A DNA stretch of 64,000 nucleotides. Origin: Neptuniibacter pectenicola. GTDB lineage: Bacteria; Pseudomonadota; Gammaproteobacteria; Pseudomonadales; Balneatricaceae. The notes under the pieces are model-generated. The model saw nothing but the letters and a program-made list of their open reading frames with translations. It did no database searches and was not told where the DNA came from. The translations under genes and the position numbers were made by a program. Where the stretch lies: the NCBI RefSeq assembly GCF_001597735.1, contig NZ_LUTS01000002.1:248001-312000 (forward strand). Reading direction: 5' to 3'. Within the stretch, counting starts at the first letter, position 1, and each line of letters begins with the position of its first letter. Shown piece by piece: positions 55,061 to 63,957 of this stretch.

Positions 55061-56284
55061 TCAATGGTGAGTATCCGTGGGTTCCTTAACACAGTTGATA
55101 ATCACGTTGAATATGTCATCGCTTGCATCCAGTTGATACTGCCAACCTTTGGCCTCACAGATCCGTTGGACAATTAATAACCCAAGACCTGTTGATGAGC
55201 TTTTTGTGATGTTTACGGGGGCGTTTGAAACGGTAAAGTGATTATCGTTAGCGGTAATAAGGATATCGCCGGTGCTGTATTTTAGGGCATTGTTGATTAG
55301 GTTCTCGAGTATAATCGAGATCAGAAAACGATTACTACGCCAAACGATGGTGTCGCCAGAAAGGACGACTCTTTTCGCTTCGTCTGAGGGTATATGCTGT
55401 AGGCACTCGTCGACCATGAGCTTGAACTGGGCTAAGTCGATTAGATTCTCTTCTGGTTCATCATCACCTCCTTCTCGACTTAACCATAAAAAGGTCTGAA
55501 TTAACGCAGACATTCGATCTGTCGCTTTGTCCATACGTTGTAAGGCGCGGTCGGTTCTCGGGGTCGGCGAGAGTGTAGAACTGAGTAGTTCGATATTACC
55601 TTTTAATATTGTGACGGGGCTACGGAGTTCGTGGCTGGCAAAGCGTGTGAACTCTTGTTCTCGTTGGGTGAATTGGTCGATTCGTGTGACTAAGGCTGAA
55701 ATTGATCGGCTAAGTTCCCCCACCTCATCATCTCGCTCCATTACCGTAAGACGCAGGTTTTTGGTTTCGAGCTGATTGATCTGTTGTTTCAGTTGGATAA
55801 CGGGTTCAGCCAGTCGTTTTGCTAAAAACCAAGCCATCCCGCCTGAGACAACGGTGGCCATAATCAGGCCCATAAGAAGCACAATTAAATCAGAAAACTC
55901 ACTATCTATACCCGCCTCATATTGATGAGGGGGGGCTAAGAGTAGGTAATAGGGTTGGTGGCTGGTGGGGTGGTAATCCATGATGAGTTCATCCCCATTC
56001 GCTAACCTGTGTAATCCTGGCTGTTTGAACTCTGTGAACTCTGCGGGAAGGGCTGCGTTTGATAGATATAAACCAATACCGCTTTGTGGGTGGGTGCTTT
56101 CGAGATCGGGGGTGTTGACCATCAATGATTTAATCAAACTATTAACGTGTAGTACGGAGGCTTCGTATTCGCTTTCCTCAATTTTTTCAAATGTAAACCA
56201 CGCGGCACCGAGTGAAATGCAAAATAATAGTGAGGTATATAGGCTAACCGAGGCAATTAGGCGTTGGGTATAGTTTAGCTTCAC
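55061..56284 (-). CDS. sensor histidine kinase (PmrB-like)
   Basis: The 407-residue kinase has membrane segments at about 10-30 and 130-155 with a periplasmic sensor of about 100 residues between. A HAMP linker, ASHELRSPVTIL with the phospho-His, and an ATPase domain (NLINNALKY, STGLGLLIV) follow. The GTG start at 56284 overlaps the response regulator stop by 4 bases. Its position next to an EptA-type gene suggests control of lipid A modification (inference). Confidence 0.92.
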   Translation of the reverse strand: MKLNYTQRLIASVSLYTSLLFCISLGAAWFTFEKIEESEYEASVLHVNSLIKSLMVNTPDLESTHPQSGIGLYLSNAALPAEFTEFKQPGLHRLANGDELIMDYHPTSHQPYYLLLAPPHQYEAGIDSEFSDLIVLLMGLIMATVVSGGMAWFLAKRLAEPVIQLKQQINQLETKNLRLTVMERDDEVGELSRSISALVTRIDQFTQREQEFTRFASHELRSPVTILKGNIELLSSTLSPTPRTDRALQRMDKATDRMSALIQTFLWLSREGGDDEPEENLIDLAQFKLMVDECLQHIPSDEAKRVVLSGDTIVWRSNRFLISIILENLINNALKYSTGDILITANDNHFTVSNAPVNITKSSSTGLGLLIVQRICEAKGWQYQLDASDDIFNVIINCVKEPTDTHH

Positions 56285-56967
56285 GATGCATCTCCGGTTT
56301 TGTGCTCTGTTAAGCGATAACCGACGCCGCGAATGGTTTCTAACATCGGATAAGTAAAGGGTTTATCGACAATATTGCGGAGTTGGTAAAAATGACTTCT
56401 AAGCGCATCGCTATCAGGCGGATTATCTTGCCACAGTGTTTTTTCTATTTGCTCGCGGGTGACAATCTGTGGCGCTTGGGTCATCAGGAGTTTGAGTAAA
56501 CGGAATTGCAGTGCGTTGAGACGTAGTGTCTGTCCTGCTCTGATGGCATGACCTTGCCCAAGATCGAGTTCTAGCTCACCACAGTGTATTTTTCGTGTTT
56601 TATTATGGGAGGTGCGTTGCCCGAGTGCTTCGATGCGACATATGAGCTCGCGCATGGCAAACGGCTTTACGAGGTAATCATCAGCCCCATGTTGAAATCC
56701 GGTTATTTTATCGTCCAGTGTATCTCGTGCTGTCAGCATCAGGACTGGCGTTGTATTACCCAGATTACGAAGCGCCTCGCAGGTGAGGAGTCCATCAAGT
56801 TTGGGCATCATAATATCAAGTACGATCACATCGTAATGATTGTTTTCCAGTAAGGAGAGTGCCTGTTGTCCGTTATAGGCAAAATCTACCGTCATATTAT
56901 GTAGCTCTAAATGATCCGCTATTGTTGATAAAATATCGGGGTCATCATCGGTCAACAATATATGCAT
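56281..56967 (-). CDS. OmpR-family response regulator (PmrA-like)
   Basis: The 228-residue regulator has a receiver domain (LTDDDPDIL, phospho-Asp in VIVLDIMMPKLDG, Lys in LVKPFAMREL) and a winged-helix domain with RSHFYQLRNIVDKP and IRGVGYRL. It is encoded 13 bases after the PAP2 phosphatase gene and shares its transcript with the kinase. The order eptA, pap2, regulator, kinase recalls pmr-type lipid A modification systems. Confidence 0.93.
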   Translation of the reverse strand: MHILLTDDDPDILSTIADHLELHNMTVDFAYNGQQALSLLENNHYDVIVLDIMMPKLDGLLTCEALRNLGNTTPVLMLTARDTLDDKITGFQHGADDYLVKPFAMRELICRIEALGQRTSHNKTRKIHCGELELDLGQGHAIRAGQTLRLNALQFRLLKLLMTQAPQIVTREQIEKTLWQDNPPDSDALRSHFYQLRNIVDKPFTYPMLETIRGVGYRLTEHKTGDAS

Positions 56968-56980
56968 ACAACGGCCTATT

Positions 56981-57706
56981 CTAAGAATGTTGAAGAGGTT
57001 TTTGCGTTAAGAAAGGGTGCACTAGCGCCTTTACTTTACCTGAGAAAAATAATGGGTAAAGCAATAATGCAGTCAGCCAGCAGAGAGTAAGGGTCACTAA
57101 GTCATGGGAGATAAAGTGTGCACCGCGCAGTTGCTGTACAGCGCCAAATAAAATACCTAAGCAGAGAATAGCGACTAAAATCAGGTGCTTCCATTGAGGA
57201 CGGTACTTTAGAGCTAAGAAATAGAGCCCTAACCAAGCATAGCCCGCGGATGCATGGCCCGCTGGAAAACATTGGGCATTCGGCATCCATTCAGGGCGGG
57301 CGTGGAAATAGGGGATAAAGGCGAGCGTTCCACCATAATTAACTAAATCCCAAGGGCAATCCATTTGGCTAAAGTGTTTAGCCGTTGTGATCAGAAGAGC
57401 CGATAAGGTAGCAGACGAAAAGAGATAAGCGAGTGCTGTTCTTAATGGTAACAGTTGGCGTATACAAAATGATGAGACTAAGCCTATGAGTACAATGAAT
57501 AATAGAGAGATCATCACATTGCGTGCGTCGGTATGTAAAACAGTGGAAAAAAGCCAATGGTCTTTATACAGCCATTGCCCCCCTTCCAGCGCATAAATAC
57601 GGTTAGCTAACAGAAAATCTAATTGCCAATATTCAATGGCGCTAAATAAAAGTGCGCTGCATAACAGGGGTAGGCTCAAGTGCCTGTGCCAAAAGTGGTG
57701 GTTCAT
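56981..57706 (-). CDS. PAP2 family lipid phosphatase
   Basis: The 241-residue integral membrane protein has about six helices and the acid phosphatase motifs: CFPAGHASAGYAW carrying the C2 motif Ser-Gly-His equivalent, and RGAHFISHDL for the C3 motif. It removes a phosphate from a lipid such as undecaprenyl or phosphatidyl phosphates. ATG 57706 overlaps the stop of the preceding transferase gene by 4 bases, so they are translated together. In pmr-like operons such enzymes work with EptA on lipid A. Confidence 0.9.
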   Translation of the reverse strand: MNHHFWHRHLSLPLLCSALLFSAIEYWQLDFLLANRIYALEGGQWLYKDHWLFSTVLHTDARNVMISLLFIVLIGLVSSFCIRQLLPLRTALAYLFSSATLSALLITTAKHFSQMDCPWDLVNYGGTLAFIPYFHARPEWMPNAQCFPAGHASAGYAWLGLYFLALKYRPQWKHLILVAILCLGILFGAVQQLRGAHFISHDLVTLTLCWLTALLLYPLFFSGKVKALVHPFLTQKPLQHS

Positions 57707-59382
57707 AAGCGGCTAATCCCTGCAATCTGAGCTGTGTTTCGACACTGGGCAAAAATATCCATGTCGTTCTTTCTTAGTGTTGTTTGAATGTTCATCAAGC
57801 CTAGAATTGAGTGGAATATATTGTCGTGGGACAGCTGGCTACTTGCTTGCCTAGCGAGGCATTCACTATTGATCTTGAATTGCGATTTGTATGCTTCCGA
57901 TAACCATAAGATCAGCGGTACATGGGTTTGCTCTTCGGGTGCGATAAAGTAGGGGAGCCCATGTAAATACAGATTACTTTCGCCCAGTGATTCTCCATGG
58001 TCTGAAACATACAGCATTGCGGTGATGTATTGATCATCGTATTGTTTTAGAAATGCGATCACTTTGGCGAGGAAGTGGTCGGTATACAGAATCGTATTAT
58101 CATAAGCATTAATCACCTGCTGTTGGCTGCAGGATTGTAAGTCACTGCCTGTGCACACCGGCGTGAAACGCTCATAAGCTTTAGGGTAGCGTTGCGTATA
58201 TGAGGGGCCGTGACTCCCGTGTTGGTGAAGCACAACCATGGCATTTTCAGTCGATCCTTCAAGGTAGGCTGACAGGTTATTCAGCATCATCTCATCAAAG
58301 CATTCATCTTTGTTACAGTTGGCCTCTAACCTATAGTCTTTTTGTGATTGCTGGTGGATACGATCACACACGCCTTTACAGCCAGAATTATTGTCTCGCC
58401 AAAGCACATTGACGCCCGCGTGGGACAGCACATCCAAGACATTCTCGCGGGATTTTGCGGTCGCATTATCAAAGTTGCTGCGCGGTATGTCAGAAAACAT
58501 ACAAGGTACCGATACTGCAGTGTCAGTACCGCATGAATAGGTTTGGGAGAAATTAATAATGTTCTCTTTAGATAATTCAGGATTTGTATCGCGCCCGTAG
58601 TGATTTAAGGAGAAGTTCATCGCCCTGGCGGTTTCACCGACTACAACCACCGTCACCACTTTTTTTGTTGCACTGTTGAGCAGTGGGCCAGAGGATGCAT
58701 CTAATCCGATGGTTTGAAAGGGGCGATTATTTAAATCATAGGCTCCAGATAAATATCGACTGCCGTAATAGAGGTAGCTGGTAGGAATAATTAAGTTTCG
58801 GATTTCGCGGTGGGTGCGAAAAACAGAAGAGAAATCTTTGTAAGCTAAGAGAATGACCGCGATTAATAACAGGCTGGATAATAGAATATTAATCAGTTTC
58901 TGTTTCACATCGGTGCGTAAGTCTGTCGGCTTTATCTTGATGAGGGCGATAAAAACGCCCGGTATCACGCCAAAAAACAATAGGTTAATAAGGAAGTTAG
59001 CATTGATCAGCTCGACGACTTCGGCGCTGTCTGTTTCCATCAAGTTCTGCATCATATTTCGATCAAACATAATGCCGTAGTGGTTTGCAAAAAAGTTACA
59101 ACCTGCAGCTGATAAAATCAGCAGAATGATGAGCGGCTTTTGAAGATAAGGGACGCTGACTAACGTAATGAGTATATTAAAGATTGAAAAAATAAATAGG
59201 AAAAATGCACCGCAAAATACGTATAGATCTACTGCGTTATCGAAGGGGGTTTTAAGGATCAGAGACCAGAGCGCACTGTTGTAAAAGAGAGTAAGTGCAA
59301 CGGCGGTGAGCAAAGAGAGTGTGGTTCTATTAAAACGTGGTGGGGAGGCCCATAACCGAGAAATCGTTGTGCTTTTCTTCAT
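57703..59382 (-). CDS. eptA: lipid A phosphoethanolamine transferase (EptA/MCR family)
   Basis: The 559-residue protein has five N-terminal membrane helices and a periplasmic sulfatase-like domain. Family motifs are VVVGETARAMNFSLNHYGR with the metal-binding Glu, TYSCGTDTAVSVPCMFS with the phosphoenzyme Thr, and YVSDHGESLGE with the metal ligands. Cys pairs in the periplasmic part fit stabilising disulfides. It moves phosphoethanolamine from phosphatidylethanolamine to lipid A and reduces binding of cationic peptides. Co-transcription with PAP2 and a two-component system suggests induced expression. Confidence 0.94.
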   Translation of the reverse strand: MKKSTTISRLWASPPRFNRTTLSLLTAVALTLFYNSALWSLILKTPFDNAVDLYVFCGAFFLFIFSIFNILITLVSVPYLQKPLIILLILSAAGCNFFANHYGIMFDRNMMQNLMETDSAEVVELINANFLINLLFFGVIPGVFIALIKIKPTDLRTDVKQKLINILLSSLLLIAVILLAYKDFSSVFRTHREIRNLIIPTSYLYYGSRYLSGAYDLNNRPFQTIGLDASSGPLLNSATKKVVTVVVVGETARAMNFSLNHYGRDTNPELSKENIINFSQTYSCGTDTAVSVPCMFSDIPRSNFDNATAKSRENVLDVLSHAGVNVLWRDNNSGCKGVCDRIHQQSQKDYRLEANCNKDECFDEMMLNNLSAYLEGSTENAMVVLHQHGSHGPSYTQRYPKAYERFTPVCTGSDLQSCSQQQVINAYDNTILYTDHFLAKVIAFLKQYDDQYITAMLYVSDHGESLGESNLYLHGLPYFIAPEEQTHVPLILWLSEAYKSQFKINSECLARQASSQLSHDNIFHSILGLMNIQTTLRKNDMDIFAQCRNTAQIAGISRL

Positions 59383-59481
59383 GTGAGATCACTACATGGC
59401 TGATTAAAACCTGAAGGCTATCGTGAGTGATGTGAAATGAACGTGAAATGTCCGGATAGGGTCGTGCTAAGGCTTAATAAA

Positions 59482-59503
59482 AAGCCTCCTAGGTGGGAGG
59501 CTT
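59482..59503 (-). terminator. Rho-independent terminator of CBS gene
   Basis: AAGCCTCC pairs with GGAGGCTT around a 6-base loop. On the minus strand TTTTTATT follows. It lies 24 bases after the CBS gene stop. Confidence 0.85.
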
Positions 59504-59526
59504 GGTTCTAACTGTTAAGTGGCAGG

Positions 59527-60114
59527 TTAGTACTCTTGCCCTGAGGCTAGAATGCCGACCACCTCTTTAAAGCTATTCGCGCGTTTAGAGATATCAACAG
59601 AAATGTTTAATCGACGTGCAATATCACTACTGGATATAACCCCTCGAATGCTGCGGTTTGAGGTATCGACGATCAAAATATGGGGCGCGCCTTCATGTTT
59701 GAGTGTCTGTAATAAATTCCCGATTTTTGCAGATTGAAGTTCGGATAAAGGAATCGCCTTTAGTTGCGCACGGGGTGTCATTACATCTCGAATAGAGATG
59801 TCCTGACGCTTGATCCCTGCGGTTGTGGCTACACTGAGTGCTGATCGGCTTTCAAGATCGGCTAAGGTTAAAAGTCCTTTAAAGTTTTCATCTGAATCGA
59901 TAACTAACACGGAGCGCACGTGAACTTTGCGCATCATATGACGGGCATCGTCGACGGAGACGTCGAGCTCCATTAAGAGTGGTTGAACGTGTAAAAAGTC
60001 AGTTAATACATTGATCGCAGGTGTTTCTAAGGAGTATTCAGTGAGTTGTTCTGGGCGGATAACTTGAGCCGATTCTTCTAAGAAAACAGTATTGAGTTCG
60101 TTATAATTCTTCAT
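59527..60114 (-). CDS. tandem CBS domain protein
   Basis: The 195-residue soluble protein consists of two CBS motifs. The first is around LLMELDVSVDDARHMMRKVHVRS, the second around AKIGNLLQTLKHEGAPHILIVD. Such pairs bind adenine nucleotides and regulate partners. It has no other domain, so the partner is unknown. ATG 60114 has GAGG at a spacing of about 8 and is preferred to ATG 60144. Confidence 0.88.
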   Translation of the reverse strand: MKNYNELNTVFLEESAQVIRPEQLTEYSLETPAINVLTDFLHVQPLLMELDVSVDDARHMMRKVHVRSVLVIDSDENFKGLLTLADLESRSALSVATTAGIKRQDISIRDVMTPRAQLKAIPLSELQSAKIGNLLQTLKHEGAPHILIVDTSNRSIRGVISSSDIARRLNISVDISKRANSFKEVVGILASGQEY

Positions 60115-60172
60115 TATTAATACCTCGCCATTGTGGCAGTACAAAAAAATAATAAGGCCTAATTTATGTGTA

Positions 60173-60517
60173 CTAGCTGTAGTGCGGCGGTGCTTGCTGA
60201 AGGGGTTTAAACCACCTTTTAGTCACACCATGCGCGCAAGGTGTTGTGGGGGCCTTATAGGATAAAATCGTAGGAGAGAGGTAAACTGAGGGCGAAATTA
60301 TATCCGGCTGTTCAATGTCGTCATTACCATTCGTTGCATCGACAAACGAGGGTAGCAGGCTATTTTCTGATAATAGGATAGGTTGGGCATGTGGCGAGGT
60401 GGCTGAAACGCTGGCAAGCTGGAATAAAACAACAAATAGAAAAAACAGCAACCCCAGCGCCCCGATGGCTAGGTTGTTTTTGCGCTGGTTTGTTAACTCT
60501 ATGTGTGTGTTATGCAT
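60173..60517 (-). CDS. small single-pass membrane protein, uncharacterised
   Basis: The 114-residue protein has one hydrophobic segment at about residues 15-37 (AIGALGLLFFLFVVLFQLAS) and a Pro/Ser-rich tail. I recognise no family. It lies 58 bases before the CBS-domain gene on the same strand and could be co-transcribed. A short AGGAAT precedes the ATG. Confidence 0.6.
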   Translation of the reverse strand: MHNTHIELTNQRKNNLAIGALGLLFFLFVVLFQLASVSATSPHAQPILLSENSLLPSFVDATNGNDDIEQPDIISPSVYLSPTILSYKAPTTPCAHGVTKRWFKPLQQAPPHYS

Positions 60518-60595
60518 ATTCCTAGTCTAGACTAAGTTCGTGGGAATACGCTAAAAAAATTTTTAATCCCACATCGCTACGGTATCTCTTTAATT

Positions 60596-60617
60596 TTCTA
60601 CGTATTTATACGTAGAA
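60596..60617. promoter_or_regulatory. perfect 10-bp arm dyad upstream of dctP
   Basis: TTCTACGTAT and ATACGTAGAA are perfect inverted repeats separated by TT. The shape is that of a dimeric repressor or activator site and it lies about 240 bases before dctP. Confidence 0.55.
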
Positions 60618-60706
60618 TAGTCTAAGTAATCTTAGCTAAACACTTGCGCAGTAATCCCAATTGGCGTGTTTACGGTGCTGTGCCACACTATCTAAGCTGA
60701 ATCATC

Positions 60707-60736
60707 GATTCTTAGCCGATTGATTCTTAGCAGATT
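60707..60736. repeat. tandem 15-base direct repeat
   Basis: GATTCTTAGCCGATT is followed directly by GATTCTTAGCAGATT, with one difference. It lies about 110 bases before dctP and may bind a regulator on one face of the helix, because the spacing is 15 bases. Confidence 0.6.
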
Positions 60737-60843
60737 GTACTTGTGGTCGTAGTGGTTTTGGGCAGGAGATCTTTTTAACCATTGCGACCAACTTTTTTGA
60801 CGGTTATCCAAAGCAGTAATATAGCTAGAGGGCGATAATAAAA

Positions 60844-61920
60844 ATGTTCAAAATGACTTTTAAAAAAACCTTGATCACTGCAGCAGCTTGTACAGCTGTA
60901 TTAGCCATGCCAGCAATGGCGGCTGATAAAGTTTATAAGTTGAAACTTGCCGAAACTTGGCCAACGAATTTTCCAATATTTGGCGATGCGCCAAAGAATA
61001 TGGCTGAGTTGGCAAATAAAATGTCTAACGGCCGACTACAAATCACGATCGACTCTAAGAATAAACATAAAGCACCGTTTGGTGTTTTTGACATGGTTCG
61101 TTCTGGACAGTACGACATGGGTCACTCTGCGTCTTATTACTGGAAGGGTAAAGTGCCAAATACCCTTTACTTCACCACAATGCCTTTTGGTATGACTGCA
61201 CCTGAACAGTATGGTTGGTTCTATCATGGCGGTGGCCAAGAACTAATGGATGAGGTGTATGGCAAATACAACCTTATGTCCTTCCCTGGTGGTAACACAG
61301 GTAACCAGATGGGCGGTTGGTTCCAGAAAGAGATTAACTCATTAGATGACCTACAAGGTCTGAAAATGCGTATCCCTGGTTTCGCTGGCGAAGTTATGGC
61401 TAAGCTAGGTGCTAAACCTACGAACATTCCACCAGGTGAGCTATATACTGCACTGGAACGTCGTACCATTGATGCGTTAGAGTGGGTAGGTCCATCACTT
61501 GATCTACGTATGGGTTTCCACAAAATAGCCCCATTCTACTACACAGGTTGGCATGAGCCTGCTACTGAGTTGCAGTTCCTTATCAACAAAAAGGCTTATG
61601 CAAAACTACCCGCTGATCTACAGCAGATCCTGAAAACGGCTATGCGTACTGCGGCGTATGATATGTACATTCAGTCTTATCATGAATCTGCAGTTAACTG
61701 GGCTAGCATGAAGTCTGAGTTCCCAAATATTCAGGTTAAAACGTTCCCACCTGAAGTAATCACAGCTATGCGTAAAGCAAACGATGAGTTGCTTGCAGAG
61801 AAAGCTGCAACTGATCCATTAGCTAAGAAAATCTTAGATTCTCAGTCTACATACATGGCTAAAGCGCGTGAGTGGACTAATATCTCTGATAAAGCTTACC
61901 TAAATAGCTTGTCTGACTAA
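60844..61920 (+). CDS. dctP: TRAP transporter substrate-binding protein DctP
   Basis: The 358-residue periplasmic binding protein has a signal peptide (1-27, AMAADK). The conserved GLKMRIPGFAGEVMAKLGA, NIPPGELYTALERRTIDALEW and TGWHEPATELQFLIN regions place it in the TAXI-unrelated DctP family and near the TakP/keto-acid and lactate binders, where the Arg in RIPG contacts the carboxylate. The substrate could be a 2-keto acid or monocarboxylate; this is not settled. GAGGG lies about 10 bases before ATG. Codon bias suggests high expression, matching a hairpin after the gene that would limit read-through. Confidence 0.93.
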   Translation: MFKMTFKKTLITAAACTAVLAMPAMAADKVYKLKLAETWPTNFPIFGDAPKNMAELANKMSNGRLQITIDSKNKHKAPFGVFDMVRSGQYDMGHSASYYWKGKVPNTLYFTTMPFGMTAPEQYGWFYHGGGQELMDEVYGKYNLMSFPGGNTGNQMGGWFQKEINSLDDLQGLKMRIPGFAGEVMAKLGAKPTNIPPGELYTALERRTIDALEWVGPSLDLRMGFHKIAPFYYTGWHEPATELQFLINKKAYAKLPADLQQILKTAMRTAAYDMYIQSYHESAVNWASMKSEFPNIQVKTFPPEVITAMRKANDELLAEKAATDPLAKKILDSQSTYMAKAREWTNISDKAYLNSLSD

Positions 61921-61930
61921 ACGTATGATG

Positions 61931-61961
61931 AATAAGGCCTGTTGAAGGGGCAGGTCTTATT
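61931..61961 (+). terminator. attenuating hairpin between dctP and dctQ
   Basis: AATAAGGCCTG pairs with CAGGTCTTATT (11 bp with one G-U) around a 9-base loop and is followed by TTATTACG. It probably lowers expression of dctQM relative to dctP. Confidence 0.65.
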
Positions 61962-62089
61962 TTATTACGTTGTTCCACAGGGTGACCCATGAGTTGCCCT
62001 TTATTACCTAAAGTTAAAGAACCTACCGTTGGTATTTTGAGTGTTGTCCCTATTCAGGGTGCCATTATCTATTTTTTCTTGGAGCTAGC

Positions 62090-62626
62090 ATGTTTCTATT
62101 GAGACTGGAGCAGGTGATCAACAGCTTTTCAGAGCTGATGGGTAAGATCTCTGCAGTCCTATTTGTGTTAATGCTGTTCAATGTCTTTATCGATGTTGTT
62201 ATGCGCTACGTTTTTAATGACGTTTCTATCGGGATGCAGGAGATGGAGTGGCATCTTTATGCTGCTGTTTTCCTTCTGGGTGTACCCTATACGCTAAAAA
62301 CAGGCGGGCATGTACGTGTTGATATTATTTATGACGGCCTAAGTGCAAAAACTAAATCTATAATCGATATGCTAGGTTGCTTAATACTGTTATTCCCTTT
62401 CTGCGCATTAGTGGGCTGGTATGGTGTTGATTTTGCGCGTGAAGCATTTGAACTCGGTGAAACCTCAGGCGATCCAGGTGGTTTACCTTATCGCTGGTTA
62501 ATTAAGTCTGTTATTCCTTTCGCTTTCTTCGCTATTTTAATTAGCGGTGTGGGTCTGTTCCTTAAATCTTTAAACGTCTACTTGGGCAATAGCCAAGCAG
62601 ATGATTATCAACCACCACAACATTAA
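62090..62626 (+). CDS. dctQ: TRAP transporter small permease DctQ
   Basis: The 178-residue protein has four membrane helices and the conserved DctQ region MEWHLYAAVFLLGVPYTLK in its central part, with RVDIIYD following. It forms the small subunit of the TRAP membrane complex with DctM. GGAG sits 7 bases before ATG. It is 12 bases before dctM. Confidence 0.92.
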   Translation: MFLLRLEQVINSFSELMGKISAVLFVLMLFNVFIDVVMRYVFNDVSIGMQEMEWHLYAAVFLLGVPYTLKTGGHVRVDIIYDGLSAKTKSIIDMLGCLILLFPFCALVGWYGVDFAREAFELGETSGDPGGLPYRWLIKSVIPFAFFAILISGVGLFLKSLNVYLGNSQADDYQPPQH

Positions 62627-62638
62627 GAGGCCCTAGTA

Positions 62639-63928
62639 ATGATTGGTATTGTCATGTTCGCCGTGGCGCTGCTTATGCTGCTTGTCGGCTTCCCAGTTGC
62701 TTTTACTTTTGGTGGCGTTGCTTTGCTCTTTGGTGTTTTCGCCGAAGGTGCAGAAATGTTCGCTTTTATGCCATTCCGTATCCAGAGCATTATGGAAAAT
62801 ACGGTATTGATGGCGGTTCCCTTATTTATTTTTATGGGGATTGTTTTACAGAAAACCCAATTGGCTGAGCAGTTGCTTGAGTCGATGGGTAAGCTTTTTG
62901 GTGGAGTGCGCGGTGGTTTAGCGATCTCAACTGTATTGGTTGGTGCGCTTTTAGCCGCGTCTACAGGGGTTGTGGGTGCTTCAGTGGTGGCGATGGGCTT
63001 GATCTCACTGCCGGTTATGCTGAAGTATAAATACGACAAGTCGTTAGCCTGCGGGACTATTTGTGCATCAGGTACCTTAGGCCAGATTATTCCTCCGTCT
63101 ATTATTCTTATTATCTTAGGGGATGTACTTGGCATTCCTGTCGGTGATCTGTTTAAAGCCGCGGTAGGCCCAGGTTTAATGCTGATCGGTATTTATGTTG
63201 TTTATATCTTGATCTATAGCTATATGAAACCTGAAGCTGCACCAGCACTGCCTTTAGATGATGACGTGAAGAACAAGCGAGAGCAGTATACCAAGGCGTT
63301 AATTGCCATTGTGCCTCCTCTAGCATTGATTTTGATCGTATTAGGTTCCATCTTTGCGGGTATTGCTACACCAACAGAATCATCGGCGTTAGGTGGTGTG
63401 GGCGCTATGATTCTTGCTGCACTTTATCGTCAGTTTAGTTGGAAAATGGTACTGAGCTCCGCGCAAGAAACGGTTAAAGTGACCGCGATGGTTTTCGCCA
63501 TATTGCTAGGTGCTACCGCATTCTCAATGGCCTTCACATATACCGGCGGTGACTACATCGTAGAAGAGGTTCTGTCGGATCTTCCGGGTGGTGCCACAGG
63601 CTTCTTGATTCTTTCAATGTTGGCTATTTTGGTACTAGGCTTCTTTATCGATTTTGTAGAGATTAGCTTTATCATCGTACCGATTCTCGCACCTGTAGCA
63701 GATGCTTTTGGTATCGCACCGGTTTGGTTTGCGATTTTGATCGCCATGAACCTGCAAACGAGTTTCTTAACACCGCCCTTTGGATTTAGCCTCTTTTACC
63801 TTAAGGGGGTTGCGCCACCGCAAGTGACTACAATGGATATCTATCGGGGTGTTATGCCGTTTATCATCATGCAGGTAGCGGTGGTTGTTTCCATTCTGTT
63901 ATTCCCTAGTTTTTACGGCCTATCGTAA
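62639..63928 (+). CDS. dctM: TRAP transporter large permease DctM
   Basis: The 429-residue protein has about 12 membrane helices. Family features are the SGTLGQIIPPSI segment near residue 145 and FVEISFIIVPILAPV near residue 340. It uses a sodium gradient to import the ligand delivered by DctP. It is the last gene of the dctPQM operon. AGAGGCCC precedes ATG. Confidence 0.94.
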   Translation: MIGIVMFAVALLMLLVGFPVAFTFGGVALLFGVFAEGAEMFAFMPFRIQSIMENTVLMAVPLFIFMGIVLQKTQLAEQLLESMGKLFGGVRGGLAISTVLVGALLAASTGVVGASVVAMGLISLPVMLKYKYDKSLACGTICASGTLGQIIPPSIILIILGDVLGIPVGDLFKAAVGPGLMLIGIYVVYILIYSYMKPEAAPALPLDDDVKNKREQYTKALIAIVPPLALILIVLGSIFAGIATPTESSALGGVGAMILAALYRQFSWKMVLSSAQETVKVTAMVFAILLGATAFSMAFTYTGGDYIVEEVLSDLPGGATGFLILSMLAILVLGFFIDFVEISFIIVPILAPVADAFGIAPVWFAILIAMNLQTSFLTPPFGFSLFYLKGVAPPQVTTMDIYRGVMPFIIMQVAVVVSILLFPSFYGLS

Positions 63929-63940
63929 AGAACATGTGAT

Positions 63941-63957
63941 GGGGCGGGTCGCGCCCC
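63941..63957 (+). terminator. hairpin after dctM
   Basis: GGGGCG pairs with CGCCCC around GGTCG and is followed by TTTACG. A second stem, AGCGGGC/GCCCGCT (63965-63986), follows with TTATTG. One or both should end the TRAP transcript. Confidence 0.6.

Larger units (their letters stand above)
60518..60843. other. regulatory region of TRAP transporter operon
   Basis: This 326-base stretch separates the small membrane protein gene from dctP. It contains a 22-base dyad (60596-60617), a CTAAG-TAAT-CTTAG dyad (60622-60635), and a tandem 15-base direct repeat (60707-60736). CTAAG/CTTAG occurs five times in all. No clear promoter hexamers were assigned. Confidence 0.6.

Noticed and set aside
62623-63135. 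170-residue minus-strand frame opposite dctM
   Set aside because: It mirrors the hydrophobic codon pattern of dctM and shows Pro/Lys/Ile bias typical of antisense shadows.
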